From: Eulemur rufifrons | Taxonomy: Eukaryota > Chordata > Mammalia > Primates > Lemuridae | NCBI RefSeq assembly: GCF_041146395.1 | Contig: NC_090996.1 | Location: forward strand, 32,512,738 to 32,576,737 | Reading direction: 5' to 3' | Length of the DNA stretch: 64,000 nt | In this document: positions 31,690 to 43,079 of the stretch, in pieces | How the letters are laid out: each line of letters opens with the position of its first letter | Numbering within the stretch: position 1 is the stretch's first letter | Translations under genes and position numbers: made by a program | Notes under the pieces: model-generated | Seen by the model: the letters and a program-made list of their open reading frames with translations, nothing else | Databases searched by the model: none | What the model was told of the DNA's origin: nothing

Positions 31690-32080
31690 TGGGACTCACA
31701 TTCAGTTGCTGGTGGGAGTGATCATGTGCACAGCTACTTTGGAAAACTTTGGGGTAGTAGCTACGCACACTAAACATGTGCCTATTCTATGACCAAACAA
31801 ATATCCTCCTGGATACCTTCGCAAGAGAAAGGAGCACGTGTCCCCCAAACAACAGGTGCAAGAGCGCTCACGGCCCCACGCTGAAAACCCAAATGCTCGT
31901 CAATGAGAGGCTGGATGAACACGCTCTAGCACAATCCTACGACGAAATACTATTCAACCATTAAGAAGAATAACCAGGGACGCATGTGACATGGGTCAAT
32001 CTCCCGGGGAAGGTGTTGAGGGAAGAAGGCGGACACGTGTGTACTGCAGGGGGGCGTCTACATGAAGTTTGTGAGTAAAC
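31690..32080 (+). mobile_element. L1M ORF2 3' fragment
   Basis: 'gttgctggtgggagtgatcatgtgcacagctactttggaaaactttgg', 'gaccaaacaaatatcctcctgg', 'cccaaatgctcgtcaatgagaggctggatgaac' and 'cgacgaaatactattcaaccattaagaagaata' represent the ORF2 3' end in the sense direction, with frameshifts and stops. Confidence 0.85.
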
Positions 32081-32184
32081 CAAGTCAATCCTGGCGACGG
32101 GAATCGGAAAGGCAGCCAGTGTTGACTGGGGGAGGCGGGACGGAGCCTTCTGGGGGGCTCCCAGTCAACAGGGCTGACACTTTC

Positions 32185-32300
32185 CCTCTTTCATCTCAGC
32201 AACAAGCACCTAGTGAGCGCCCACTGTGTTTCAGGCACTCTATCGGGAGACAGGGAGCGAAAAAGACTTTCGTCCCCAACCTGGAGTTTGATGCTAAGGC
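32185..32300 (-). mobile_element. L2 LINE 3' end
   Basis: 'caagcacctagtgagcgcccactgtgtttcaggcactctatcgggagacaggg' matches antisense L2. Confidence 0.65.
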
Positions 32301-32390
32301 TGGAGACCTGCCAGTGTGACCGTGTGTCCAGGGGGCACAGCCATCCTCAGAGATTGGGGGAAATGGCTAAATAGACTTCCCCTCTTATCT

Positions 32391-32722
32391 GGCGCAAGGC
32401 AGCAGAGAGGAACGGCAGGGACGCTCCCCGGGGCGGCGGGCCCCTGCACCGCGGTGCCCCGGGTCGAGAGCGCCACTTAGCATTTCATCGCGGCAAGCCC
32501 AGCTTCCTTTCATCAGGATCGCGTGGCCCACATCGCGGACGACACGTTGCAGGGAGAGAATTTAAGCCTCCGCGCCTCACCGCCTCGAGAACCAGCTTTG
32601 TCCTCCCGCTCCTAATGCTGTTATCTCGTCCGCACACTTGGTTTTCTGCCGAGCAGATGCTGCGGAAAGGCACATTAGCGATGAGAAGCGGAGCGTGCCC
32701 AGGAGCCCGGGTGTCGAGCCGG
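32391..32722. promoter_or_regulatory. Short CpG island
   Basis: By eye I count about 34 CpG dinucleotides in about 330 bases, with several CGCG clusters, around 60% GC and no repeat signature. That density is about what base composition predicts without CpG decay, which marks DNA unmethylated in the germline. It has no recognisable exon, TATA box or open frame of note. It lies between an antisense L2 and a long sense L2. It could be a promoter of a noncoding transcript or an orphan CpG island acting as an enhancer. Confidence 0.6.
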
Positions 32723-32839
32723 TGACCCCTCTGCTCCTGAGGCCACTCCAGCCAGGAGGCAGAGAGAGGAAAATACCCGACAGGGACCAAGGCTTCCTCC
32801 GGTCGCTCAGCCTCCTAAGCCAGGGCCCAGAGAGCTCTT

Positions 32840-33315
32840 TCTAAAATGCAAATCGGATCAACACAATCACCAGCTTAAAACCCTGCGGTGCCCCCAAACC
32901 AATCACAGCAAAAACTCAACTCCTTGCCCACCACGGAGCTCCAGGATGCGCCCCATTCTCCTGGCAGTCCCCAAGGCTCACTCCCCCAACCAACAAAGAG
33001 ACCGAAGTCCATGCCCATGTGTCTCGCAGCTCTCCTTCTCCTGGAGCCCCCCATCCCCTGCAATCCATGTGACAACTCTCCCTCATCCTTTAGGACCCTA
33101 GGTATCCCGTCTTCCATGAAGCCTACCCTGACTACCTCTTTGATCCACCCCTGAATTTCATATTTTGACTCCACAAAGAAGCAATGAGACTGTGCTTCGG
33201 TTACAGGTCATTTTTAGTCATCGTTTGTCCTCCTCACAAACCGCGAGCCCCGTGAGGGCCAGGTTTGGGCCTTACTCCTGTGTCTCTTCCAGCTCTCAGC
33301 AGCGACTGCAGTGGA
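32840..33315 (+). mobile_element. L2 LINE, long 3' fragment
   Basis: 'acaatcaccagcttaaaaccctgcggtgccccc', 'gcaaaaactcaactccttgcccacc', 'ttccatgaagcctaccctgactacc', 'cgagccccgtgagggccaggtttgggcc' and 'gtctcttccagctctcagcagcg' follow L2 over about 475 bases. Confidence 0.85.
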
Positions 33316-35769
33316 GTTTGTTTAAGCAGAAGGAGGGAGACAGGAGAAGGGGAGGTGGAAAGAGAGGAAGAAAGGAAGGGAGGGAGGCATTTCATGGATG
33401 GAGACCAGCGCCCCAGAGGGATTTAGGAAGGATCCCTGGACAAGGCTGCTCTGACAGATCCTGGCGGGTGGGTAGGGAGCTGGACAGTCACACTGAGTGG
33501 CGACCTGAGCACGGGTCAGCAGTCAGGGACCGCGATGTGCGGAGACGGGCACCTGGATCAGCAGGAGATAAGGGGGGAGGGCTCCCAAGACGGGTCCGAG
33601 TGCCCAGCCTGGGTGGAGGAGGGAGCGCTCCACTCTGCGTCCAAGCCCTGCCCCACGTGGCTGGAAAGGGTGTGTCGCGCTCAGGTGAGGCTGAGCAGTT
33701 GGACAGTGGCCACCCAGAGACAGACACGCCAGGGGAAGAACGGACAAGCTTCACGAACTTCAGGCTGGGAGAGAGAAACTCGGAGGATGTCAGGGGACAG
33801 GGTGGGTGGCAATGGCTTTGAGTATGCACGAGGGAAGTGACGGGCCGGGTGGGGCAGCTAAGGGGCTGCAGGGGAGACAGAGTCAGGACAGCACTGTGCT
33901 GTGCCACACCACCTCCCGCCCCAGGGCAGACACTGCTCATCAACGGTGCCACGCACTTCTACCCGGTCACATGTGGCTTCGGCATCTGCGACCCGGGACT
34001 GGGCCTGACCACCGCCCCCACCCCACTGGCGTCTGGGGACGAGGTGCTACCTATGCCCCGTACCCGGTTACAGGCATCGGGACCCGGGATTTGAGGGCTG
34101 AAAGAGCCTGGAGACCTTCATGCTACAGACATGGAAGCTAAAGTCCTCGGACTGTTGGTGGCGGAACCAGGGATGAGATCCGGTCCGATGTGCCAGCTCT
34201 CCTCCGTCTGCATTTCGCTGCCTCTTGGAGCGCAAAACAGGGAGCAGGCCCATGAGAGCACTCACAGCGACTACGCACCAGAGCAGGAACGACAGACGAA
34301 CCCGCCTCAGGAAGAAACTGGCGTCAAACCTTTAGTCAATTCTCAGCGGAAAGGAAGGCTGGCGAGTGGGCGTGCGCGGGTGTGCGCAGCCGGGAACACG
34401 AGCTTCGCGTCCGTCCCTCCAAACAGCACAGATCACTTTTGCTAAATTCCAAAAGGTGGCAGCATTCCATTAAATATTCATCCGCAGGGGCTGCAGCAGG
34501 GCACGTCCCACAGAGCAGACACGGGCAGGAAGTTAGGGTGACCAGGCGGCCAGGGGATCAGCGGGGCTGGAGGGTCCAGCATTGGCAGGGTCTGGTTCCT
34601 GGGGGACCCATGAGTCCTTTTCTGGAGGAGGAAGGGACAGAAAGATCCCCCAGAAAAGGAGACAGCCAGACGTATGTCACGGTCGTATGTGAGGACAGAC
34701 ACGAGGGTGGCCCCATGTGTACGCCACGTGTGATCCCCTCCTCTAGGGCATGGGCAGGATGTGTGGCTTAACCTCTCACCAGTGCAAAAGATGATGATGC
34801 CATCATCGATTATGTTGGGACGTATACATAGGACTCCATCCTGCCGGCATGCACTTGAGAGAGACTTCCAGAAAAAGCCACTGCAACATGAACTGCGTCT
34901 CGGAGCTGAGGGCCTCTGTCCTACACCCAAAGGCACTGAGTTCTGCCAGAAGGGGACCCCGAGCTCCAGATTATACCCCAGCCCCTGCCAACCCCTCAAC
35001 CGTAACCTTGTGAGATCTAAGCAGGGAACGCGTTTCAGCCACACCCAGACCTGTGACCCGTGGAAACAGGGAACAGACGGGTGGGGCTGGAGTCCGCTAA
35101 GTTTCTTATAATTTCTTATGTAACCACAGGAGATGAATTCAGCATATTTCTCCTACAGAAAAGCACAGGGGGTCTGGAATAGGGCTCTGGAATGAGGCAG
35201 AATAAAGTGGAAATTTGGGCTCTGCTCCTTAACCACACTGTGTTTGTACTATAATCAAGAGAGAGAGAAAACACGAGAGTAGTCGTGTTCTTCGTGCCGG
35301 GCAGCGTCACCTCCATCGCTGCAGCTGCGCTCACTCCAGAGCGAGGCCCCGAAGGGAGCGAGAATCTGCAGGTTTCTCAGTCTCATTCCCCAAGTCCCTG
35401 TCATCACGTGGCCGCATGACCACAGATGGCCCCAGTGTTCAAAGACAGGTGTATTTCGTTCACCCAGCATGTCACCTCTACACAACCACTTCGTCTGGTA
35501 TCTAAGCAAATATCTGAGTCCATTCTAATAGCAAGCAAAGTGCAGCTGTCTTAGATGCATCAAGGGACAGAAAGATGGGTCTCAAACCTGGCATCTTCCA
35601 ATGAGACCTTGGACAGCTAACTGTGACCAGGTGTGATTTCTGCCTCACCTGCTAACTCTAGAACCAACTGCACAGCTAAGACACGAGTTCCCAGGGATGC
35701 CCCCTGCATCATCACGCAGAGCCAGGTGGCCGTCCCCTCAGCCCCTGGCAGCGCAGGAGACAGCCCGAT
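33316..35769. other. GC-rich single-copy stretch without a supported gene
   Basis: The first part (33335-33390) is a purine-rich tract. A 218-codon plus-strand frame (33165-33821) begins inside the L2, crosses that tract and resembles nothing I know. Minus frames of 154 codons (33488-33952) and 188 codons (34478-35044) overlap other plus-strand frames. I see no splice-bounded conserved exon, no RNA gene and no transposon that I can name. Confidence 0.45.
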
Positions 35770-35990
35770 CTGACTTGGACTTCCGGACGCATCCCCCGGT
35801 AGCTATGAGACTCTGAGAAAGCCCCTCTGCTCTAAGCCTCAGTTTCCTCACTTGTGAACAAGCGAGTGGGGACATGCCCTCCCCAGACTGCCCTGGACAG
35901 CGAACGAGACGACGTGTGTGAACCGCTGAGCACAATACCAGGGACTTCCTGAGTTCCAGTGCTGCCAGCTGTCATTATTATTCCTTCCTT
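35770..35990 (+). mobile_element. MIR SINE, nearly full length
   Basis: 'gctatgagactctgagaaagcccctctgctctaagcctcagtttcctcacttgtgaac', 'gaacgagacgacgtgtgtgaaccgctgagcacaatacc' and 'cagctgtcattattattcc' are all in MIR order. Confidence 0.85.
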
Positions 35991-36519
35991 ATCCTGAATG
36001 CTGGTGACACGCACCTGCTGCATCCAGGAAATGCCCTTTCTGGAAGATGGTACCGAAATGGAAACTGCAGGTCAGACACAGCAGAGTTGGCCGGTACCAC
36101 GGGGCCGTGAGCAGGAAGGGCGGTCAGACGCCAGGCTCGAAGCACTCTGCGTACCGGGGCAGCCACGGACCCAAAGTGTGACCAGAGGCCACGCTCCGTC
36201 TTGCAAGCCTCATTTTCCCTCCTCCAAAGGGATGTCAGTATTTCCATGGCAACCAAGAACCAAACTTTAATATGCCATCGGCTGTCCTGGAAAACCTTCT
36301 TACTAGTCCAAAACCCACTGCTTAATTTTATAAATAGTCATTATCAATATTATCATCATTATTATTATTACTACTGCTATCAAGGAAAATAACTGCTCAC
36401 TGTAAAGGAAAAGAAATGTAAAACTAGACGAGTCCAAAGAAAAATGTGAAAACCACAACTGAGTTGAACTTCCCATCTGCCTTCCTGCCGTCTCTCTCGG
36501 CATTCAGAGAAAGGGCGAT
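35991..36519. other. Stretch with a MIR-like remnant and ATT-rich patch
   Basis: 36040-36110 may be a reverse MIR ('accgaaatggaaactgcagg'), too short to be sure. An (ATT/ATC)n-like patch lies at 36340-36381. No gene is recognised. Confidence 0.4.
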
Positions 36520-36960
36520 CTACGAATATAGCTGCACGTAATTGGAATCATATAATACAGGCTGTATTTCTCACTCAACGATATGTCATGAGCATCTTTC
36601 CAAGTCAATAAACATAAATCCTCACCGCGAAATCCTAGCAGCAGCTTGGAATTGGGCTTTATGGATATACACGACTTACTTAAACAATCCCTTATTGATG
36701 GATACCGAGGGTGCATCTTTTTAAAATTATGTTTGCTATTATGATACAATCGCCCCCTCAACAGATACACAAACACATCTGCTCACACATGTATCATCAT
36801 CTCCAAGGTGCAAATTCCCAGATGGGTGATTAATAAATCAAAGAACAAACACATTTTACACGTGGAAACATGGACGGCAAACTGCCCTCCGAACATGGTC
36901 AGGCCAACCCACGCTGCCACCCACAGAGGTCACGACAATGACTGCTTCCACCTACGACGT
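36520..36960 (-). mobile_element. L1M ORF2/3' fragment
   Basis: 'aattggaatcatataatacaggctg', 'ctcaacgatatgtcatgagcatc', 'ccttattgatggatacc', 'acggcaaactgccctccgaacatgg' and 'cacgctgccacccacag' follow antisense L1 ORF2. Confidence 0.7.
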
Positions 36961-37339
36961 GTCCCAAGGTGAGGCGGGAGGCTGACCCGTGAGAATCCGG
37001 CCAGAACCCCCGACCAGTGGCCCTGTGACATTCAGTGCCTGGGGAAGGGGGACTGGGGTGTGTCAGGGCCATGCGATCGTCACAGCTTGAATCTCAGCAA
37101 ACCCAGAAAACTCCGCAGCCTCCAGAGGGAAAACCCATGGAATAGCATCTCTGCTTCCAGTAAACACCGTAGCCACGATGAGGTGGGGCCGGGGACTGGG
37201 GACACCTACCCCAACCCAACACAGCTGACAACCCAGGGACACTCTTCTAAGTGCTGGGAAAACGGAGACATCTCAGCTACCTTTGATCCTGCTGTAGGCA
37301 ATTAGCATTTTCAACTACTTTCCCTTTAAAAGCTTCAGC
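36961..37339. other. Single-copy stretch without a gene
   Basis: I see no repeat or exon here. Confidence 0.5.
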
Positions 37340-37470
37340 ACCCCCCAACTTCAGGACTCTCTGGTAAGTCACCGCTCCGTGTCTCCTATCCCCATCTGCA
37401 AAATGGGTTTAGTATCTTCACGTGTTCTTTTCGTAGACGTGGTGCGAGGTTATAAGAATCCTGTGTGGAG
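37340..37470 (+). mobile_element. MIR SINE core fragment
   Basis: 'tcctatccccatctgcaaaatgggtttagtatc' and 'gacgtggtgcgaggttataagaatc' match the MIR core and 3' part. Confidence 0.7.
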
Positions 37471-37499
37471 CTACAGTCACGACTATGTAAAGATTAGAA

Positions 37500-37960
37500 A
37501 GTGTGTGGGAGCCAACCTCCAAGACGGCTCTCCACGCCCCCCTCTGGGTATCCAGGCCCTGATGGCACCTCCCACAGTGCCATGAGGATTGGGTCATAAA
37601 CCTGAGGCTAGGTCATAAAAGGCATGTGGCTTCTGCATTGCTCTCAATCTCTCTCTCTCTCTCTCTCTCTCTCAGATTTCTCACCCTGGGGGACGCCATC
37701 TGTCATGTCCTGAGGACACTCAACCAGCTCTGCACACAGGTCCACCTGGCTGACCCTCCTGACGATACCTGTCAAGTGAACCACCTGAGAAGAGGACCCT
37801 CCGCCCCAGTCGAGCCTCCGGAAGCCCCAGCTCGCCAGCACCCCGTGCAAGCCGCTGCCACGTTCCTGACCCACAGAGCCTGTGAGATGATACATACTTG
37901 CTGTTGTAAGCCACAGAGTTCCAGGGTGACGGCCACGTGCAAGACACAGCGGATACACCA
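37500..37960 (+). mobile_element. MaLR-type LTR (MLT1-like), second type
   Basis: 'tgaggattgggtcataaacctgaggctag', 'tcaccctgggggacgccatctgtcatgtcctgaggacactcaacc', 'ttcctgacccacagagcctgtgagatgatacatacttgctgttgtaagccacagag' follow the order of an LTR commonly found in mammals. A (TC)n microsatellite (37648-37673) sits inside it. It is a solo LTR. Confidence 0.65.
37648..37673 (+). repeat. (TC)n microsatellite
   Basis: About 13 TC units within the LTR. The expansion probably arose from a TC-rich stretch of the ancestral element. Confidence 0.95.
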
Positions 37961-38059
37961 CTTCCCTGTGCTCCACCCAATCACTTTCCCGTCTACAAAT
38001 CGGAGAGACTATTTCACAGGCTTGCCGTGAAGCCACAAGACCCCGGGGTGTCCACAGAC

Positions 38060-38200
38060 AGGGTGGGCTGTGTGGCTGTGGCGTGGCACCTCACTCGCGG
38101 GTTGGTTTCCTCACCCTCAACACGAGGACGGAAACGGCACTTACCTTACGGGGTCACCGGGAGGACGCTGTGGGAACAGACGGACCACCCGGTCAACTGG
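38060..38200 (+). mobile_element. MIR SINE
   Basis: 'gcgtggcacctcactcgcgggttggtttcctcaccctcaacacgagg' and 'ggcacttaccttacggggtcaccgggaggac' match the MIR 3' half. Many CpGs remain. Confidence 0.65.
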
Positions 38201-39510
38201 GAAGTGGGACGAGCAAGCCAGGCGCGTGGCTGTCATTTCTCATCGTCCCCTTCCTCTTCTCCCTCCTCTTCCCAGCATCACAGGTAGACACTTCTTCCAG
38301 GTGATCCACCAATGAATTTTCTTATAAAAGCCCAGCCTCGGGAGTCATTTGGGGGGAACAGACAGGGTCCAAGCAGTGGGTCCTTAGAGACTCTAGTTGG
38401 CACCAAGTGTCTGCATAGACTGGGGGGCAAATTGAGGGGCATGTGCCAAACAGGGAGCACGCAGACAGGGCCCAGGGCCATGCCAACGCCCACAGGTAAA
38501 GTACCCTACTCTCAGCCACCCGCTTAGCCCTATGCCGACGTCTTGCCGTAGCTAATTATTTCCATCCCATCGTTTCCGTACCATTTTTTCGCTTTGCATC
38601 AACTCACGTTATTTTACTCAAATATTTTCAAAGGGAATTTCAGACCACCACGACAAATGGAAAACCAGCACCGATTGCTATCAAGAGATCATCATAAAAC
38701 TAAATACATAATGACAGATACGAAACGACAGTCTGTGTGCCACTGAGGTCATCTCAGGGTCACCCACAACTCGGAAACAGATCACACTACGCGGCACGAT
38801 GACTGCACTGTCGAGAGGCTGGGAACGTGTGATTTTGGAAGCATCGGGGCCGGGGGCTTCCTGGACACTGTATCTGGATGGCTGGCAGAGGAGAGACACA
38901 CAGGACTCCACCAGCGTCACCCACAGTCTCGTGCCCCGATGACTCCAGGTCCAGGACTGTGATGCACACGCCCAGAGCGCCCAGTAAGCACCCTGTCTTC
39001 ACCACGACAACAACCAAATGCCATTAAACGTCCTTCCCATCTTCCCTGCAACCTGGGACCCTCATGCCAGAAGGTCAAGGGGACCAGCCTGTGGCCCTTC
39101 CGCCAAGCACCGCGTCCCAGACCCCTTCCCCAGTGGACCTGGTACTTCCAGAGGGCAGCACTCAGCTTTCGTACGGGAGCCAGAGGCCGAGAACACCCCC
39201 TCCCTTTCCGCCAACCCCCGGCGTTTCCTAACAGAAACCGCGCACGTGCTCAGGAAAATGTATTCCCCGCAAACCCAGTTACTTCTTCAGCAAGATGGGT
39301 TCCAGGTAGAAACCATGACGCGGACCAAGGGGGCTGGAAAGGATGTAGAAGGAGTTTCAAAACCTAATCTGTTCAGCGAAATGCTTCCACTTACTGCGTC
39401 TTGCGGACCGCTCCTGGCACCGGGGAGGAGGGCTGAGCCTTCAGACGTGTAGTCCTGGCAAAAACAAACAACAAAAAAAGGTTGTATCATACTGTGCAGT
39501 TATCAGGGGG
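38201..39510. other. Single-copy stretch without a gene
   Basis: A frame of 144 codons (plus, 39018-39452) has no recognisable product. 38540-38720 is A+T-richer and may be an old L1 remnant, too diverged to call. Confidence 0.45.
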
Positions 39511-39511
39511 T

Positions 39512-39546
39512 AAAAAATAAATAAATAAATAAATAAATAAATAAAA
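39512..39546 (+). repeat. (AAAT)n microsatellite
   Basis: About eight tetranucleotide units follow a TAAAAAATAA start. Confidence 0.95.
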
Positions 39547-39699
39547 GGTTGGGGAATCCAGGTTGTGGAAGAAATTCTAATTTGGGGTCACCCGGTTTAG
39601 CAAGATCTCAGAATGTCTCCCCACGTTTAGCCACAGTCCCCCCAACCCTGTTGTCTCTGCCCACCCCCTGCAGGAGTCGGGACCCTCACTGCCTAGGAC

Positions 39700-40035
39700 G
39701 GTGGCCCCTGGCCCCGCGTGGCTACCGAGCCGCATGTCCAGGCTGTGCTGAAAAAAATGTGCTACGAGTATTAACACAAAATACACACTGGGTTCTGAAG
39801 ACACCGGGAAGGAATATAAAATAGCTCATTCATATTAATATCTCATTAATATTTTCATATCGATTACATGTTAGAATGACAATATTTAATAATATATAAA
39901 AATAAAATATATTGCTGTTTAAAAATGTAAATATATTAAGACTAACTCAAATAAAATTTATCATTACAATTAATTTCATCTGTTCCTTTTTAATTTTTAA
40001 CGTGGCTACCAGCAGATTTTAAATCGTGTCCCTGA
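39700..40035 (+). mobile_element. hAT-like nonautonomous DNA transposon
   Basis: 'ggctaccgagccgcatgtcc', 'aaaatacacactgggttctgaagac', 'tataaaatagctcattcatattaat', 'atcgattacatgttagaatgac', 'aattaatttcatctgttcc' and 'aacgtggctaccagcag' are in the order of an abundant hAT-Charlie-type MITE. The A+T-rich centre is not a gene. Confidence 0.65.
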
Positions 40036-40139
40036 TTCTCCTGACGCTTCTGCGTGGCAGCGCTGGTCCCCATCCCAGCCCGGAGACACCGATGTCCCTA
40101 ACTCTCCACCCCAGTGACAGCCCGAGTTGCGGGAGCCCC

Positions 40140-40310
40140 TGTGTGCTCGACGCTCTTTGTGCATTTCCTTCCTTTGTTCCCACACGGAGATCAGGGAACA
40201 GGTCTCACGCCGGCCCCACGTTGCAGGTGGAGAAGCAACAGGGAGGCCAGGGCTGGTCTGGGGTAACTCGGCGGGGCTCAGGCAGAGCCACGGCCTGAAC
40301 CGCGCCCTCC
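40140..40310 (-). mobile_element. MIR SINE, diverged
   Basis: 'tgtgctcgacgctctttgtgcat', 'ggtggagaagcaacagggaggcc' and 'ggtaactcggcggggctcaggcagagcc' fit reverse MIR loosely. Confidence 0.45.
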
Positions 40311-40829
40311 CGCTGCAGACACGGGATGTGAGCCGCCACCTTGTATCCTTCCCCGGTGCCTGTATCTGCGTCCCCGCAAGGCACGATGCACAGGGCCATG
40401 TGAAAGCTGGTCACCATCAACTCTGGGCAAAGGCCAAGTGCCAGTAGTGCCTAAAGCTCCACATGTTAATTAGCCAAGAGTCGGCGGGGGCTTTGGCCTG
40501 GAGTCACCCCTTAAGCCTCCTGGGCAGACAGAGCGTCTTGTGTTCATGCCTGGGGTCGGGAGGGAGAGACAGACAGACAGAGAGATCGAAAGAGAGAAAC
40601 AGAAGGGGAGACGCTCCCCACTCCTCTGGGACCAGCCGTGACAGTCACCCACCCACAGGTACCCGAACTGTTCCTGCAAACAGTTCTGAACTCATGCCGA
40701 GAAGGCATTTCTTGTTGTTTCCCTCTTTGCCGTTTTCCAGCAGACATAGGTCATGGAAAAATCTAGTGACCAGAAAACCAAACTTGTGTCTGTACCTCTC
40801 CTTTCCCTACACAGAGAACAGTCCCTGTG

Positions 40830-40855
40830 CCACACACACACACACACACACACAC
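40830..40855 (+). repeat. (CA)n microsatellite
   Basis: About 12-13 CA units follow 'ctgtgc'. Confidence 0.95.
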
Positions 40856-41374
40856 CCCAGTGTACTGAAATGAATGAACGAACTTAAGCACAAATCACAC
40901 CCCCCTCCAGGGACGGCCCAAAGAAGTGGCTTGAGAGGAGAGAGAAGGGGGAAGATGTCGCCCATGCAGTGATTTTGCTGCCCAATACGCCAATTCTCCT
41001 CTGAGAGAGTGGCCTTTGGCCCGGCAATGTTTGCTGTTCTCAGCCCAAATGCAACAGGTGGGCCAGCCAAGAAGTGCGTGTGAAGCCCAGCAGATGTCAG
41101 CCAAGTGATGAGACTCGAGTCTCAAGTTGTAGATGCCCCGGGGCCCCTGTCCACAGGGCGGTCATTTCTTTGGAAGGGACCTCCCCCCATGACTGTGACG
41201 GGTGACCCAACACCCGCACGCCTGCCCCGACAGCACCGATCTGAAATGGGAACTGAGACAGGTGGAAACGGCACTGCGTTCTGTTGGACTCCAGGTGTCC
41301 AGGGCTCCGCGGCCACCACCAGCCCTGGGAAGGTGAAATTCAGGCTGAGTCGGAGCGAAGAGTCTTCCAGAGGA

Positions 41375-41396
41375 AGGGTTAGGGTTAGGGTTAGGG
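41375..41396 (+). repeat. Short interstitial telomeric repeat, (TTAGGG)3 plus partial
   Basis: The run agggttagggttagggttag plus gg holds three perfect TTAGGG units plus AGGG. It is exact vertebrate telomere sequence in unique GC-rich DNA. Confidence 0.95.
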
Positions 41397-43079
41397 ATTG
41401 GGAGAAAAGGGAACAGAGGCGCCAGGAAACCAGTGTCCCCAAGCCTGCTGGAGAGAGACCGCTTAGGACTCACTCTCGAGTATGACCCCACTTGGGGACC
41501 GTGTTGCCAGAGGAAACTCCCATCCGGCTGCCCCCGCAGAGCTGTCTCCATCTCTCTGCCCTTCCTCACTTCCCAGCCCCTCCCACTAGAGAGGCCCCCA
41601 CACCCCCAACCCTGAGCCAGGCCCAGCGGCCTGGCGTCCTACTTAGCTGCCTGTCCCTGCTTGCCCCTCACCCAGGTGGTGTGAGCACAGGGCACCTTCG
41701 TCCTGGGAGACAGAGGACGGCACCGACTCGGGCTGCTCACTTCGAAAGGCCTCTCTGCCCCTCCTGCCACCTTCAGACCTCTTCGCACCCGCGATAGTGC
41801 GTGCACCCACCTGGACGGGCCCCCACCTTCTCAACCCAGTCCCTGTGTCATCCTGAGCAAAGCGCCGGCTCTGTGCCCAACCCGTGTCCCTCTCTGCCTC
41901 CTCACGTTGAGAACAGCGATGCACACATGCAAAAGCACATGCCAAGTCAGATGGAGCAGAGGGCAGGAAGCGGATCCACGCTAAAAGACGCGGCCTCTCA
42001 GAGACGGGAAGCGGCGGCTGCCTGATGCTGTACTAGTTTCCAGAAAGCCTCGTTCTTTTCCCCAAATCCTCTCTATAAACTTCCGTATCTTCTGACTTCA
42101 GCTGATCCATCCTAATGAAACTTCTCAAGGAGGAGACAGAAGATTCAGTAGTCGACCCTCCTTAGATCCCAAACTGGGGCCCTGAGCCCGGTGCCTCCCC
42201 GGCTGCTGCCTGACCGTCGTCTCCGAGTCCTTCCTCCTCGTCCCCGGCCGTCCCCAGTGGTCTAGGGGTCTGTCCTGGGACTGCGGCCCTCTCGTGCCTC
42301 AGTCTGCAGCTTTCAAAAGCTGGGACATGAATCCCCAGCACAGAGGACTGAGCTGGTTCAAACCACGGCCGAGGCAGAGAGTCAGGCTGGCAGGCATCGC
42401 CCTCCCGGGGCCTGGCATAGGCTGGTGTCTGCTCCCAGGGAACAGTGGAGGAGGCATTAGAATATGAGATTCTCCATGTAAAAATGACCTCTAAAGGGTC
42501 CATCCTTAGGTTAACAGAAGGCCAAGACCACGGCCCATTAAAGCCTCCTGAGCAACGGACAGAGGGGGTGGGGGTGCCGGGTGCTGGACACGTGAGTTCC
42601 CAGTGATGAGCCACCTGCACGGACCAAGATGGTGCAGGGCTCCACGCCCAGGCACGGCTGACTGAAGCCTCCTGCATGACAGGCAGGCGTGGGGTCTGGG
42701 GAAGGTGGGTGCCCAGGGGTGGAGCAGGAGGACCTTGCACGGACCAAGGCTGTAAAAGACAGATGGGGGCCGGTGGCTCTAAAGGTCCTAAAAGGTTCTG
42801 GCCACAAGGATGTGACGTTCCTCCTTAGGAAGTGCGGATGCCAAGAGGATGAGGCCACGTCACAGCCTTTGGATGTTCACACGCCAGGCACCTCTCCGCC
42901 ACACCTCAGAAACATCGTTCTATGAGTCGCAAAAAAAAATCATAATAATGACATAACACATGGTCCGGCTACAGGACATAACACAGTCAAATCAAATGTA
43001 GGTTTGTATAATCTCAGAGTAGCAGAGAAGACCTTTTTAATTATGATCCCCAAACCAAAAAGCCTTGAAATAAAAGACT

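Larger units (their letters stand above)
40311..43079. other. GC-rich single-copy stretch without a supported gene
   Basis: Contains a GACA/GAGA patch at 40565-40612, a (CA)n run, a telomere-type repeat (41375-41396) and much C-rich DNA around 41480-41900. A 192-codon minus-strand frame (42162-42740) has no recognisable features and overlaps a plus frame. No repeat is recognised between 42000 and 42950. Confidence 0.45.

Noticed and set aside
33165..33821. 218-codon plus-strand open frame
   Set aside because: It starts inside an L2 repeat, runs through a purine-rich low-complexity tract and resembles no protein family. Other long frames overlap it on the minus strand, as expected in GC-rich DNA.
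42162..42740. 192-codon minus-strand open frame
   Set aside because: Proline- and glycine-rich composition from GC-rich DNA, no domain, no splice signals with matching phase, and overlapping frames in other phases.
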